Shown here piece by piece: positions 17,601 to 25,199 of a stretch of DNA of 55,827 nucleotides. The first letter of the stretch is position 1; each line of letters opens with the position of its first letter. This DNA comes from JAJDGF01 sp031549325 (GTDB taxonomy: Bacteria > Bacillota > Clostridia > Christensenellales > Aristaeellaceae), in contig JAVBQA010000014.1 of the NCBI GenBank assembly GCA_031549325.1, positions 1 through 55,827 on the forward strand, written 5' to 3'. The notes beneath the pieces are model-generated. The model saw only the letters and a program-made list of their open reading frames with translations. It had not been told where the DNA came from and did not search any database. The position numbers and the translations under genes are program-made.

Positions 17601-17769
17601 TGCCCTCGGCTTCGACCAGGCAAAGCCCGCAAGATCCATAGCGCTCCACCCTGTCGTCGTGGCACAGTGTGGGAATTTCGATGCCATGAGCGCGGGCGAC
17701 GTCCAGGATGGTTTGGCCCTGAAAACCGGAGACTTCGCGGTCGTCTATGGTCAGCTTGATGCTTGTCAT
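14614..17769 (-). CDS. 1051-aa FAD/NAD(P) and iron-sulfur fusion subunit with truncated molybdopterin-oxidoreductase domain
   Basis: Domains in order: plant-type [2Fe-2S] (Cys36, 47, 50, 64); GltD-type [4Fe-4S] region (Cys100, 104, 108, 114); FAD-binding GGGPGG fold (about 199-205); NAD(P)-binding GGGNTAMDA near 340; closing GVFAVGDATNNGAD near 450; two [4Fe-4S] motifs (CILCGLCVRIC, CISCGQCVHVC); then a molybdopterin-oxidoreductase Fe4S4 region (CAGCSIGC) and a shortened body ending at ASACAPVNR. The C-terminal dinucleotide-binding part of true formate dehydrogenases is absent, so pterin binding is doubtful. It resembles an NfnB/GltD-like module fused to a NuoG-like one, and with the NuoF and NuoE homologues upstream it would form an electron-bifurcating flavin complex. 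ATG 17769 is preferred to the GTG at 17778. Confidence 0.85.
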   Translation of the reverse strand: MTSIKLTIDDREVSGFQGQTILDVARAHGIEIPTLCHDDRVERYGSCGLCLVEAEGNPKLLRSCSTMAADGMKIHTSSDRILKNRKAALELLLSDHTGDCRPPCVLACPGKTDCQGYVGLIANGAYDEAYRLIKDVIPLPGSIGRVCPHPCEEACRRSLVEEPISIASLKQFAADAQSARGEIYTAEVAPKTGKRVAVIGGGPGGLTAAYFLASQGHEVTVYDAMPCMGGMLRYGIPEYRLPKKVLQEEIDAIASMGVQMRNNVRVGQDITLDELRKGNDAVVIAIGAWSSTGMGCPGEALDGVHGGIEFLWNITGITSKLLRRRVAIVGGGNTAMDACRTAVRSGASVVYNIYRRTRNEMPAEETEIDEAEEEGVIFKNLTNPIEIVGEGGKVKAMRLQIMELGEPDASGRRKPVPVPGLEEVIEVDTVIMAIGQKPNTAGFDGVSQSKWSTIIADEHTFRTNMEGVFAVGDATNNGADIAITAIGEAQRAAQMVHKYLCGEALGYEEPFLVKSEKTADDLRHVEKRARVRMPHRSASDRKKDFNEINYGFSEEQAREEAARCLECGCMDFFECKLVEYAGAYQVKPEKYSGRVHHRVHEDDHPYIRRNPDKCILCGLCVRICEQVVGASAIGFMQRGFDTVVMPAFDANLKDTACISCGQCVHVCPTGALTETMMVGKQVPLKERVTESVCAGCSIGCKTRVTSSGSLLLRSLPGDAPDALLCQKGRFGFGDIAKAERVTRPLMRIGNGLEEVSFERAIAHVNDSLRGLQARHGGDCVAVAVSGRCTNEEAALIKAYAEKALKTKNVFSAGVLGGDASTAGMEDLEIADLVVAVQPQSAINRSVAAMRIHRAVNNGAKLVLITPPSGAEDSLLPGIASLQIDAPIGQALKDARLAALIQGAKKPVFIFEKSAVDAKDAKLAAKSGGVVQLLPDPNSQGLTNLGVRPGEALRRAVSEGKIRGLLLFGEKIDGLDLSAVEFLLVQDLHMTEAARQADVVLPASSFAETDGSFTGFDNQTRALKQAVKSPVAWDNIAQIKALAASACAPVNR

Positions 17770-17785
17770 CTTCTTCACGCCCTTC

Positions 17786-19525
17786 CTACTCCACCGTCAC
17801 GCAATGGCAAATCTCCGCGCACACGCCGCACTTGTCGCACTTGGCGGGGTCGATCTCGTGCGCCCCTTTGAACTTGCCGTTGATGGCCTTTGCGGAACAT
17901 TCGATTGCGCACATGGTGCAGCCGATGCACAGATCAGGATTGATCTTGTAGCTCAGCAGCTTCTTGCAGGAATGCGCCGTGCATGTCTTGTGGCGGATGT
18001 GGTCCTCATATTCGTTTCTGAAATAGCGAATGGTGGTGAGCACCGGGTTCGGGGCCGTCTGCCCCAGCGCGCACAGCGAGCCATCCTTGACCAGCTGGGC
18101 CAGATCCTGCAGCAGCTCAATGTCGCCCTCGCGGCCGTCTCCGTCGCAAATCCGTTCCAGGATCTCGAGCATGCGGCGGTTGCCCATGCGGCAATGGGTG
18201 CACTTCCCGCAGCTCTCCTTGCAGGTGAAGTCCAGGAAGAAGCGGGCCATGTCCACCATGCAGGTGCTCTCGTCCATGACCACCATGCCGCCCGAGCCCA
18301 TGATCGCGCCGGTGGCGGCCAGTGTTTTGTAGTCGATCATCGTGTCCGCGAGCGATTCCGGAATGCAACCGCCGGACGGGCCGCCCATCTGCACGGCCTT
18401 GAACGCCTTATCGCCCGCGATGCCTCCCCCCACGCCGAACACCACGTCGCGGATGGTTTTGCCCATCTGGATCTCGACCAGGCCGCCCTTTTTGATCTTG
18501 CCCGCCAGCGCGAACACCTTGGTTCCCTTTGAGTTTTCGGTGCCCATGGCGGAAAACGCCGCGCCGCCGTTTCGAAGGATCCAGGCGACGTTGGCGTAGG
18601 TCTCGACGTTGTTGATGTTGCTGGGCTTTCTGTGGTAGCCGGATTGCGCGGGGAATGGCGGCTTCAGGCGCGGCATGCCGCGCTCCCCCTCCAGCGAGGC
18701 GATCAACGCGGTTTCCTCGCCGCACACGAACGCGCCCGCACCGGTCTTGATGCGGATGTCGAAGCTGAACCCGCTTCCAAAGATGTTGCTCCCCAGGATC
18801 CCCCGTTCGCGCGCCTGCTCGATCGCCTTCTGAAGGCGCAGGATCGCCAGCGGATACTCGGCGCGCACATAGACGATGCCCTCGCTGGAGCCGATGGCAT
18901 AGGCGCCGATCATCATACCCTCCAGCACCGCATGGGGATCGCCTTCGATCAGCGCGCGATCCATAAACGCGCCGGGGTCGCCCTCGTCCGCGTTGCAAAT
19001 GATGTATTTGGGCGCGCCATGCGCATCGCGCGCCGCCTGCCACTTGAACCACGTCGGGAAACCCGCGCCCCCGCGCCCACTGAGCCCGGAGGCCTTGATC
19101 TCCGCGATCACATCCTCCGGCGTCAGCTCCTTGACGCACTTTTCAAGCGCCTCGTATCCCTTGAAGGCGATGTATTCGTCGATGCACTCGGGATCGATCA
19201 TACCGCACTTTTGCAGCGCGACGCGCTGCTGCGCCGCGAGGATTTTCAGATCCTCGGGTTGGATCTCGTATGCTTCCGCGCCGTTTTTCTGGCCGCGAAC
19301 AAGTTTCAGAATTTCATCGGCGGCTTCGGCGGTGACCTTGACATATGTGCGCGTTTCAGCATCCGTTTCGACATTCACGATCGGCTCCAGATAGCACATG
19401 CCGATGCAGCCCGTGGTGGCGACGGCGCACGCATCGAACCCGGACAGGTCGCGCGCCAGCCGGTCAAAAACTTCGGCGGCTCCGGCCGCGATGCCGCAGC
19501 TGCCCTTCCCTACTGTGATCCTCAT
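17786..19525 (-). CDS. NuoF/HydB-like NADH-binding flavin subunit
   Basis: A 579-aa protein. Residues 1-80 form a thioredoxin-like [2Fe-2S] domain (GSCGIAAGA, then TTGCIGMCYLEP). The NuoF core follows: GRGGAGFPTWFKW (FMN/NADH glycine-rich loop), CNADEGDPGAFMDR, GAGAFVCGEETALIASLEG, an SLBB region (QMGGPSGGCIP), and the N3-type cluster ESCGKCTHCRMG. Two C-terminal ferredoxin motifs (CIGCTMCAIEC, CDKCGVCAEIC) are those of bifurcating hydrogenase and dehydrogenase B subunits. It would bind FMN and reduce NAD+ or oxidise NADH. The ATG overlaps the NuoE-like stop as ATGA, indicating coupling. Confidence 0.93.
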   Translation of the reverse strand: MRITVGKGSCGIAAGAAEVFDRLARDLSGFDACAVATTGCIGMCYLEPIVNVETDAETRTYVKVTAEAADEILKLVRGQKNGAEAYEIQPEDLKILAAQQRVALQKCGMIDPECIDEYIAFKGYEALEKCVKELTPEDVIAEIKASGLSGRGGAGFPTWFKWQAARDAHGAPKYIICNADEGDPGAFMDRALIEGDPHAVLEGMMIGAYAIGSSEGIVYVRAEYPLAILRLQKAIEQARERGILGSNIFGSGFSFDIRIKTGAGAFVCGEETALIASLEGERGMPRLKPPFPAQSGYHRKPSNINNVETYANVAWILRNGGAAFSAMGTENSKGTKVFALAGKIKKGGLVEIQMGKTIRDVVFGVGGGIAGDKAFKAVQMGGPSGGCIPESLADTMIDYKTLAATGAIMGSGGMVVMDESTCMVDMARFFLDFTCKESCGKCTHCRMGNRRMLEILERICDGDGREGDIELLQDLAQLVKDGSLCALGQTAPNPVLTTIRYFRNEYEDHIRHKTCTAHSCKKLLSYKINPDLCIGCTMCAIECSAKAINGKFKGAHEIDPAKCDKCGVCAEICHCVTVE

Positions 19526-20043
19526 TCCGCTTCCTCCGCCTGTTCCTTAATGTCTCTGAGGATTTTCGCTGTTTTGGCCTTGGTCAGCCGTCCATAGGTC
19601 TTGTCCCCAATCATCATCACCGGCGCAAGGCTGCAGCACCCAATGCAGGCGACGTTCGTGTACGAGAACAGCCCGTCGCCCGAAATGTCCCCTTCCTCGA
19701 CGCCCAGGGTTTCCTTGATCGCGTCCTCAATCGCCGCCGAGCCGTTGACGTGGCACGCGGTGCCCTGGCAGAGCAGGATCAGGTTTTTCCCCACCGGCTT
19801 GGTGCGGAATTGCGCATAAAAGGTCACGACGCTCATGATCTTCGCGGGCTGAATGCCCATGCGCTGCGCGATATACATCAGAAGCTCCGTGGGGAGATAG
19901 CCGTAGATATCCTGTGCTTTTTGGAGGATGGCGATCAGATTCTCCCGAGCGCCCGAACCCGCGTACTGCGCCAAAACGGGCTCGATCAAAGTCGCGTCAA
20001 CGGTCAAACAGGCAGGTTGATTCCCAGTGCAGCAGCATCCCAA
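19522..20043 (-). CDS. NuoE/HydC-like thioredoxin-fold [2Fe-2S] subunit
   Basis: A 173-aa protein of the 24-kDa subunit family. The [2Fe-2S] ligands are in CQGTACHVNGS and CIGCCSLAPVMM; the helical N-terminal part (ILQKAQDIYGYLPTELLMYIA) is typical. I place the start at TTG 20043, 7 bp after GAGAGGTG. The frame is open upstream to a TTG at 20112, but that extension is Cys-rich, has no ribosome site and extends into the transcript leader. It is the first gene of the aldehyde oxidoreductase operon, and its promoter is at 20131-20159. It would relay electrons beside the NuoF-like subunit. Confidence 0.88.
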   Translation of the reverse strand: MGCCCTGNQPACLTVDATLIEPVLAQYAGSGARENLIAILQKAQDIYGYLPTELLMYIAQRMGIQPAKIMSVVTFYAQFRTKPVGKNLILLCQGTACHVNGSAAIEDAIKETLGVEEGDISGDGLFSYTNVACIGCCSLAPVMMIGDKTYGRLTKAKTAKILRDIKEQAEEAE

Positions 20044-20130
20044 ACTCAAGCACCTCTCATTTTTGATTGTACCGCAGAGGTAACGACAACAGTCCGGCTC
20101 GCTTGCCTTCAAGGCCCGGACACAGCTCCT

Positions 20131-20159
20131 ATTTTATTCCGTTTACACACAAAAGTCAA
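20131..20159 (-). promoter_or_regulatory. Sigma-A promoter of the aldehyde oxidoreductase operon
   Basis: On the minus strand TTGACT (20159-20154), a 17-bp spacer, and TAAAAT (20136-20131). Transcription would start near 20124, about 80 nt before the preferred NuoE-like start. The -10 element is identical to the one driving tupA. A second TTGACA lies further upstream without a good -10. Confidence 0.7.
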
Positions 20160-20241
20160 TCACACTGTTGGATGCGAACAATGTGAACGCGTCAATATGT
20201 CAAGAAATGATGAGAATTGATGAGTTGTGGGTTTTTGGCGG

Positions 20242-20676
20242 CTACGCAACAACCGACACCGGGTCGCCCACGCGGATGGCGCCGCCTCGCTCGACGACGG
20301 CAAACGCGGCGCCGCCGGCCAGCTTGCAGGGCATGCCCCGCGAAAACAGCGCGCACTCACCAAAGCAGCGCTTGCCGCGCTCGCTGATCCGCAAAACCGC
20401 GTCCCCAAGGGACAGCCGGCTGCCGACTGGCAGCCCGTCAAGCGTCCCTCCTTCGATCAGGAGATTCTCCCTGAAACGCGCAAAGCAAAGTCCGGATTCC
20501 GTTTGGGAATCCATCCACTGGCGGATCTCGGCGGAAAGCAGGCAGAGTTGGCGCTCGCCGCCCTGACGCAGGTTCCCCTCCAGGCCGAGCCCGGCGAGCA
20601 GGTTCGCTTCCCGCAAAACTTCGCCGGGCGCGCCCGCTTCAAGAAAGCGCGTCAGGCGCGCGATCCTAGCCGTCAA
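20242..20676 (-). CDS. MOSC-domain protein
   Basis: A 144-aa single-domain MOSC protein. MOSC domains bind or transfer sulfur or molybdenum/tungsten pterin and occur in Moco sulfurase and YiiM-type proteins. Visible features are the RENLLIEGGTLDGLPVGSRLSLGDAVL core and the cysteine-containing GKRCFGECALFSRGM, the usual sulfur-carrying position. It starts at TTG, overlapping the stop of the MoeA fusion by 11 bp, with GGAGG 9 bp upstream. It is the last gene of the tup/moe operon and is separated from the AOR operon by a promoter. A cofactor-maturation role is inferred from position. Confidence 0.82.
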   Translation of the reverse strand: MTARIARLTRFLEAGAPGEVLREANLLAGLGLEGNLRQGGERQLCLLSAEIRQWMDSQTESGLCFARFRENLLIEGGTLDGLPVGSRLSLGDAVLRISERGKRCFGECALFSRGMPCKLAGGAAFAVVERGGAIRVGDPVSVVA

Positions 20677-22579
20677 TCAGAACGACCTCCCCGCAATGGT
20701 CCGAGGCGTAACCGCCCAGCGCCTCCAGCTTTTGCAAAAACGCCGGGTTCTTGAGCGCGTCTATGAAAGCGCGGATGTGCGCGAGCTTCAGAAATTCCGC
20801 CGGGATCGCGAAATCGTATTCCTCATTGCCCACGGGGATGAAATCCAGATCCATTGCCCTGGCGGCCGACAGGATGCCCAGGCCCGCGTCTGCGCTTTCT
20901 CCCCGCACCGAGGCGGCAACCGCCATGTGAGTGGCCGCCTCGCGGTCATATCCCGCGATGCCTTGGGGATCGACGCCCGCCTTTCCCAGCAGGTAATCCA
21001 GCAGCACGCGGGTGCCCGCGCCGCGCTGTCGGTTGACAAAACGGCAGCGCGGCAGATCTTCGATCCCCGCGATACCCAGCGGGTTGCCCTTCTTCACCAT
21101 GATGCCTTGCACGCGCCCCACGCCCTTGATCAGCGCCATCTCCCGGCAGGGAAACAGCGACCGGATGGCATCCAGATTGTACACGCCCGTCGCCGGATCC
21201 AGCAGATGAACGGGCGCGATGTGCGCCTCACCGCTTCTGAGCGCCATCAGCCCGCCCATGCTGCCCACATGGGAGCTGGACAGGTGCGTGCCGGGACAAA
21301 GATTGGGCAGCAGATCAGCAAGCACGTCCAGCAGCAGATCGTGGCTGCCGATGCTGACGACCGTGTGCTCCAGATCTATGAGATCGCGGCTGAGAATCAC
21401 GCTTACGGTTTCCCCGGACTCGACGCCCTCCACGTCCTGGTCAATCACGCAAAATCCGTCGGCGCGAACCAGCGTCATCGCGGCGCCCGCGCCTCGCGCC
21501 AGCGGGGATGCCACCAGGCGGCCGGCGACCCGGCCGACTTTCACGCGCACGTATTCCCGATATTTAAAGGAGGAAACCAGCCTCCTTGCGAGCGTCGCCT
21601 GAACCACTGGCGCGCCCGCCTCCAGCCGCCCCGAGAGCGACGAAAGCACCGGCGCGACAAAGTTTTCATAGGCGAGATACGCCGAAACCGGATATCCCGG
21701 GGTGCCGACGACCGGCTTGCCAAAGACCTCGGCCAGAATCACCGGCTTTCCGGGCTTCATGGCCACGCCGTGCACGACGACCTCTCCGAGCTCGCGCAGC
21801 ACATGCACGGTATAGTCCTCCCGGCCAGCGCTGGTGCCCGAGCAGACCAGAACCATGTCGAACCGCCGCGCCGCGTCCTCGATCTGCCGCATCAACAGAG
21901 CGTATTCGTCCGGCACCGGAGCAAAACGGGTGGGATCGCCTCCGCCCTGCCGCACCAGCGCCTCGAACATGCGGGAGTTGGATTCGATGATGCCGCCCTC
22001 CCTCATCGCTTCACCCGGCTCCATCATCTCGGTGCCGGTGGGGATGATCGCGACGGTCGGGCGCTTGCGCACCACGACGCGCGTCATGCCGGCCGACAGC
22101 AGCACGCCGATGTCCATGGGGCGAATCCTGTGACCGCCGGGCAGGATCATCTCGCCCTGCACGATGTCCTCGCCCACCGGGCGCACATGCTGCCAGGCCT
22201 GTGCAGCCGATCGGATCAGCACGGCGCCTTCCGGGGTCTCCTGAATGTCCTCCGCCATGATGACCGCGTCATACGGCAGCCGAACGGGGTCGCCGGTATC
22301 CACCGCGCAAAAATCCTCGCCCCGCTTCAGCGTGCACGGCGTCGCCGCGCTGGCGCCATGCGTGTGCGCGCTGACGACCGCGATGCCGTCCATGGCGGCG
22401 GAGTCGTACAGCGGCGAATTGCACAGCGCAAACACCGGCTCACCGGTCACCCTGTCCAGTGCCTCGACGACCGCCACGGATTCACACATCGCTTTCAGGT
22501 GCGGCTTCAGCGCGTCCCGAAAGCGCTCAAGCGCCTGCTCCACCGGGAGATTGTTCAGAAACAGATTCCGGTTTGCCAT
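20666..22579 (-). CDS. MoeA-type molybdopterin molybdenumtransferase fused to a periplasmic-binding-protein-like domain
   Basis: A 637-aa protein. Residues 1 to about 405 are MoeA: AVVEALDRVTGEPVFA, SAAMDGIAV, and the MogA-like core CSGTSAGREDY followed by KPGKPVILAEVFGKPVVGTPGYPVSA. Residues about 410-637 form a type 2 binding-protein-like domain (NRQRGAGTRVLLDYLL, HMAVAASVRGESADAGLGI) of the kind found in molybdate-dependent or LysR-like sensors. MoeA inserts the metal into adenylated pterin. The extra domain may bind the oxyanion or the cofactor, but this is inference. This fusion type is known in archaea and clostridia. It follows a stand-alone moeA by 10 bp. Confidence 0.9.
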   Translation of the reverse strand: MANRNLFLNNLPVEQALERFRDALKPHLKAMCESVAVVEALDRVTGEPVFALCNSPLYDSAAMDGIAVVSAHTHGASAATPCTLKRGEDFCAVDTGDPVRLPYDAVIMAEDIQETPEGAVLIRSAAQAWQHVRPVGEDIVQGEMILPGGHRIRPMDIGVLLSAGMTRVVVRKRPTVAIIPTGTEMMEPGEAMREGGIIESNSRMFEALVRQGGGDPTRFAPVPDEYALLMRQIEDAARRFDMVLVCSGTSAGREDYTVHVLRELGEVVVHGVAMKPGKPVILAEVFGKPVVGTPGYPVSAYLAYENFVAPVLSSLSGRLEAGAPVVQATLARRLVSSFKYREYVRVKVGRVAGRLVASPLARGAGAAMTLVRADGFCVIDQDVEGVESGETVSVILSRDLIDLEHTVVSIGSHDLLLDVLADLLPNLCPGTHLSSSHVGSMGGLMALRSGEAHIAPVHLLDPATGVYNLDAIRSLFPCREMALIKGVGRVQGIMVKKGNPLGIAGIEDLPRCRFVNRQRGAGTRVLLDYLLGKAGVDPQGIAGYDREAATHMAVAASVRGESADAGLGILSAARAMDLDFIPVGNEEYDFAIPAEFLKLAHIRAFIDALKNPAFLQKLEALGGYASDHCGEVVLIDG

Positions 22580-22589
22580 AAGCCCTCCG

Positions 22590-23819
22590 CTAAAACAGAT
22601 GCACCAGCACGGTCTCTCCCGTTTTCAGCCCCTCCGACGCACGCTCCACCGCAAAGTAACCGTCCGCGCCGGTGAGGGTGGTGATCAGTCCGGATTTGCC
22701 AAAGAGCGGATGCGCCACATACCCGCCATCCGCCCATTCCAGACGGACAGGCCAGCAGGTCAGCATGCCTGGAGACGACGCCGCATGGCATGCGACGCGC
22801 GCCGGGATGGCTGGCCGCCGGATCGCGCCGGTCACCTCGCGAAGCAGCCAGCTCAGCAGCAGCTCAAACACCAGCATCGCGGCCACGGGGTGCCCGGGCA
22901 GACCCGCCAGCACCGTGCGCGAGGCCTCGTCATACCCAAGAATCGTCGGCTTCCCCGGCTTGATGGCCATGCCGTGCGTGTAGACGCCGGGAGCCGCGAC
23001 CCGCCCGATGATCGCGCTGGTCATGTCCTTGTGACCCTTCGAGCTGCCGCCCGACACGGCCACGATGTCGCTCACCCGCATGGCCTCGATCAAGCGCCGC
23101 TCCAGCGCGGCCTCGTCGTCAGGCAGCACATCGGCGGCAACCACGCAATACCCGTGCTTTTCCGCCAGCGCCGACAGCGCGTAAGTGTTGATATCCCGAA
23201 TCTGGCCGGGATCCGGCGAAATCTCCGGCGAAACCAGTTCGTCCCCGGTGGACAGGATGGTTAGCCGGGGTTTTGAAAACACCGGAACGGTCGTCACGCC
23301 CGCCGCGGCCAGCGCACCGACGTCCTGCGGCAGGATGCGCTTGCCCCGGCGCAGCAGCAGCGCGCCCGACTGCGCGTCCTCGCCGACCCGCACCACGTTT
23401 TCACCGTTCGCCGCGCTGTGATACAGCGCCACGCCGTCCGCGCCGAAGGGCTCCGCATACTCGATCATGACCACGGCGTCCGCGCCGACCGGCAGCATGC
23501 CGCCGGTCGGCACCTCGGCGCACTCCCCAGCGCCGATGCCGCTCTCAGCCGGACGGCCCATCTCGATTCGGTCTTTCAGGCGCAAGAAAACCGGCATGCT
23601 CTCCCCTGCGGCAGCGGTGTCCTTCGACAGAACCGCGTAGCCGTCAACCGTGGAGCGCCGGAAGTGCGGGATGCTCCCGGCGGCGAGAATGTCCTGCGCC
23701 AAGGTTCTGTCCATCGCGCTTCCCAGCGGAACCAGCTCGCGCGCGGCCAACCAGCCCTCTGCGCTGCGCAGCAGCTTTTCGCGCGCGGCCTCCACGCTGT
23801 CAACCTGCAGAAAATTCAT
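22590..23819 (-). CDS. moeA: Molybdopterin molybdenumtransferase MoeA
   Basis: A 409-aa MoeA of normal length. Recognisable parts: RTLAQDILAAGSIPHFRRSTVDGYAV at residues 40-66, PTGGMLPVGADAVVMIE, the MogA-like core LTILSTGDELV and AVSGGSSKGHKD, then KPGKPTILG and GLPGHPVAAM. It ligates molybdate or tungstate to the pterin dithiolene, using the adenylated intermediate made by a MogA-type protein, which the window also encodes (26303-27256). The start is ATG 23819, overlapping the tupC stop by 4 bp; the frame runs upstream but inside tupC. Having two moeA genes here fits organisms that insert both molybdenum and tungsten (inference). Confidence 0.93.
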   Translation of the reverse strand: MNFLQVDSVEAAREKLLRSAEGWLAARELVPLGSAMDRTLAQDILAAGSIPHFRRSTVDGYAVLSKDTAAAGESMPVFLRLKDRIEMGRPAESGIGAGECAEVPTGGMLPVGADAVVMIEYAEPFGADGVALYHSAANGENVVRVGEDAQSGALLLRRGKRILPQDVGALAAAGVTTVPVFSKPRLTILSTGDELVSPEISPDPGQIRDINTYALSALAEKHGYCVVAADVLPDDEAALERRLIEAMRVSDIVAVSGGSSKGHKDMTSAIIGRVAAPGVYTHGMAIKPGKPTILGYDEASRTVLAGLPGHPVAAMLVFELLLSWLLREVTGAIRRPAIPARVACHAASSPGMLTCWPVRLEWADGGYVAHPLFGKSGLITTLTGADGYFAVERASEGLKTGETVLVHLF

Positions 23820-24505
23820 CGTGCGCCTCCGAGTGCTTCGTGCTGTAAATACCGCCGCAGCTTGGGGTTCTCCGGGTGCAGCAGGATCTCTGTTGCCGAA
23901 CCCTGGGCCTCCACCCGCCCCGCGTCCATAAAGCAGACCTGCCCGCACAGGCGCTGGATGTGGGCGAGCTGGTGGCTGATGACAACCCAGGTGACCGGTT
24001 GCTTTTGCTGGCGCTCCAGGATCAGCCGCTCGAACAAGGAGGCGCTCTCCATGTCGAGATTGGAGAAGGCTTCGTCGATGAAGATCAGCTTGGGCGAAAA
24101 GATCAGCGCCCGAACCAGCGCCAGCTTCTGCTGCTCGCCGCTTGACAGGCTGGGCGCGAATTTCTTGCGTTCAGCCTTCAGTCCAGCCAGTTCCAGATGA
24201 TGCTCCACGCTGCCCTCGTCCGGCCTGATCCCGCGCAGGGTCAGCGGGTAGATCAGGTTATTGTAGACCGAATCGTGAAGAAAGTACGGCTTGCGCGGCA
24301 CCATGGTCATGTCTCTTGGCGCAAGTCCTTCGCAGTCGATCTCGCCCGCGTCCGGCTGGAGCAGCCCGGCCATCAGCTTCATGGCGGTGGTCTTCCCAGA
24401 GCCGTTTGGGCCGATGAACCCGTGGATCTGGCCGCTTGCCATGCACAGGCTGTCGATGCGCAAATCAAAGCCGGGAAACCGCTTTACGAGGTTAGTCATT
24501 TTCAT
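23816..24505 (-). CDS. tupC: Tungstate ABC transporter ATP-binding protein
   Basis: A 229-aa ABC ATPase. Walker A is GPNGSGKTTAMKL (about residues 33-45), the Q-loop is near the RKPYFLHDSVYNN stretch, the signature is LSSGEQQKLALVRAL (LSSGE in place of LSGGQ), and Walker B is KLIFIDEAF. It energises the TupB permease for oxyanion import. It begins at ATG 24505, inside the 3' end of tupB (GGGAGGA 12 bp upstream), with another ATG two codons later. There is no C-terminal TOBE domain such as ModC has, fitting the shorter Tup-type ATPase. Confidence 0.9.
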   Translation of the reverse strand: MKMTNLVKRFPGFDLRIDSLCMASGQIHGFIGPNGSGKTTAMKLMAGLLQPDAGEIDCEGLAPRDMTMVPRKPYFLHDSVYNNLIYPLTLRGIRPDEGSVEHHLELAGLKAERKKFAPSLSSGEQQKLALVRALIFSPKLIFIDEAFSNLDMESASLFERLILERQQKQPVTWVVISHQLAHIQRLCGQVCFMDAGRVEAQGSATEILLHPENPKLRRYLQHEALGGAR

Positions 24506-25172
24506 TTGCGTGCCGGTCCTCCCTTCGAAGGGAATCCGCAACCGTCTGGATCAAAAACGCGATCCCAAGCAAAACAACGCCAAGCGCGATCGCCTCGGCG
24601 TAGTTGCCTTTGTTGCGCAGCAGGGTGATCGCGGTGGTCATGGTCCGGGTTTTGTGCTGGATGTTGCCGCCCACGATCATGACGGCTCCCACCTCGCTGA
24701 TCGCGCGGCCAAAGCCCGTCACGACCGCAAAGTAGATCTCGCTCTGCATCTCGCGAACCAGCAAACCCTGCGTCTGCCAGCGGGTCGCGCCCATGGTCAC
24801 GCCAAACGCGCGAATGCGATCCGCACTCCTCTGGGCGCTTGAACACACCATTCCGCAGATGATGGGGGTGATGATCAAGACCTGCGCCACGACCATGCCC
24901 GGCACCGTGAACAGAATGTTCAAAACACCCAGCGGCCCTCTGCGCATGAGCAGCAGATACACCAGAAGCCCCATGACGACGGGCGGCACGCCCATCAGGG
25001 TACGGTTGACGCGCACGACCAGCGATTTTCCCGGGAGGCGTGAACGCTCCAGAAGCAGCCCCAGGATCGTGCCCAGCAGCGCGGAAATGGCGGTGCTGGA
25101 CAGCGCCATGCCAAGGGTAGTCCCTATGATCCCCCAGACCTCGCTGTCCAGCGCCTGCATCACTTTATCCAT
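24492..25172 (-). CDS. tupB: Tungstate ABC transporter permease
   Basis: A 226-aa permease with five to six membrane spans (for example TTLGMALSSTAISALLGTILG near the N-terminus and AIALGVVLLGIAFLIQTVA at the C-terminus). The cytoplasmic coupling loop EMQSEIYFAVVTGFGRAISEVGAVMIVGGNI is typical of the TupB/ModB group. It lies 27 bp after tupA and overlaps tupC. With TupA it forms a high-affinity tungstate importer. The alternative, molybdate or another oxyanion, is less likely because the binding protein is TupA-like. Confidence 0.92.
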   Translation of the reverse strand: MDKVMQALDSEVWGIIGTTLGMALSSTAISALLGTILGLLLERSRLPGKSLVVRVNRTLMGVPPVVMGLLVYLLLMRRGPLGVLNILFTVPGMVVAQVLIITPIICGMVCSSAQRSADRIRAFGVTMGATRWQTQGLLVREMQSEIYFAVVTGFGRAISEVGAVMIVGGNIQHKTRTMTTAITLLRNKGNYAEAIALGVVLLGIAFLIQTVADSLRREDRHANEND

Positions 25173-25199
25173 TCCCCCCAGCCAAATTGCGCCATGCCG

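Noticed and set aside
19522..20112. Longer NuoE-like start at 20112
   Set aside because: It is TTG without a ribosome site, lies close to the predicted transcription start, and adds Cys-rich sequence not seen in the family.
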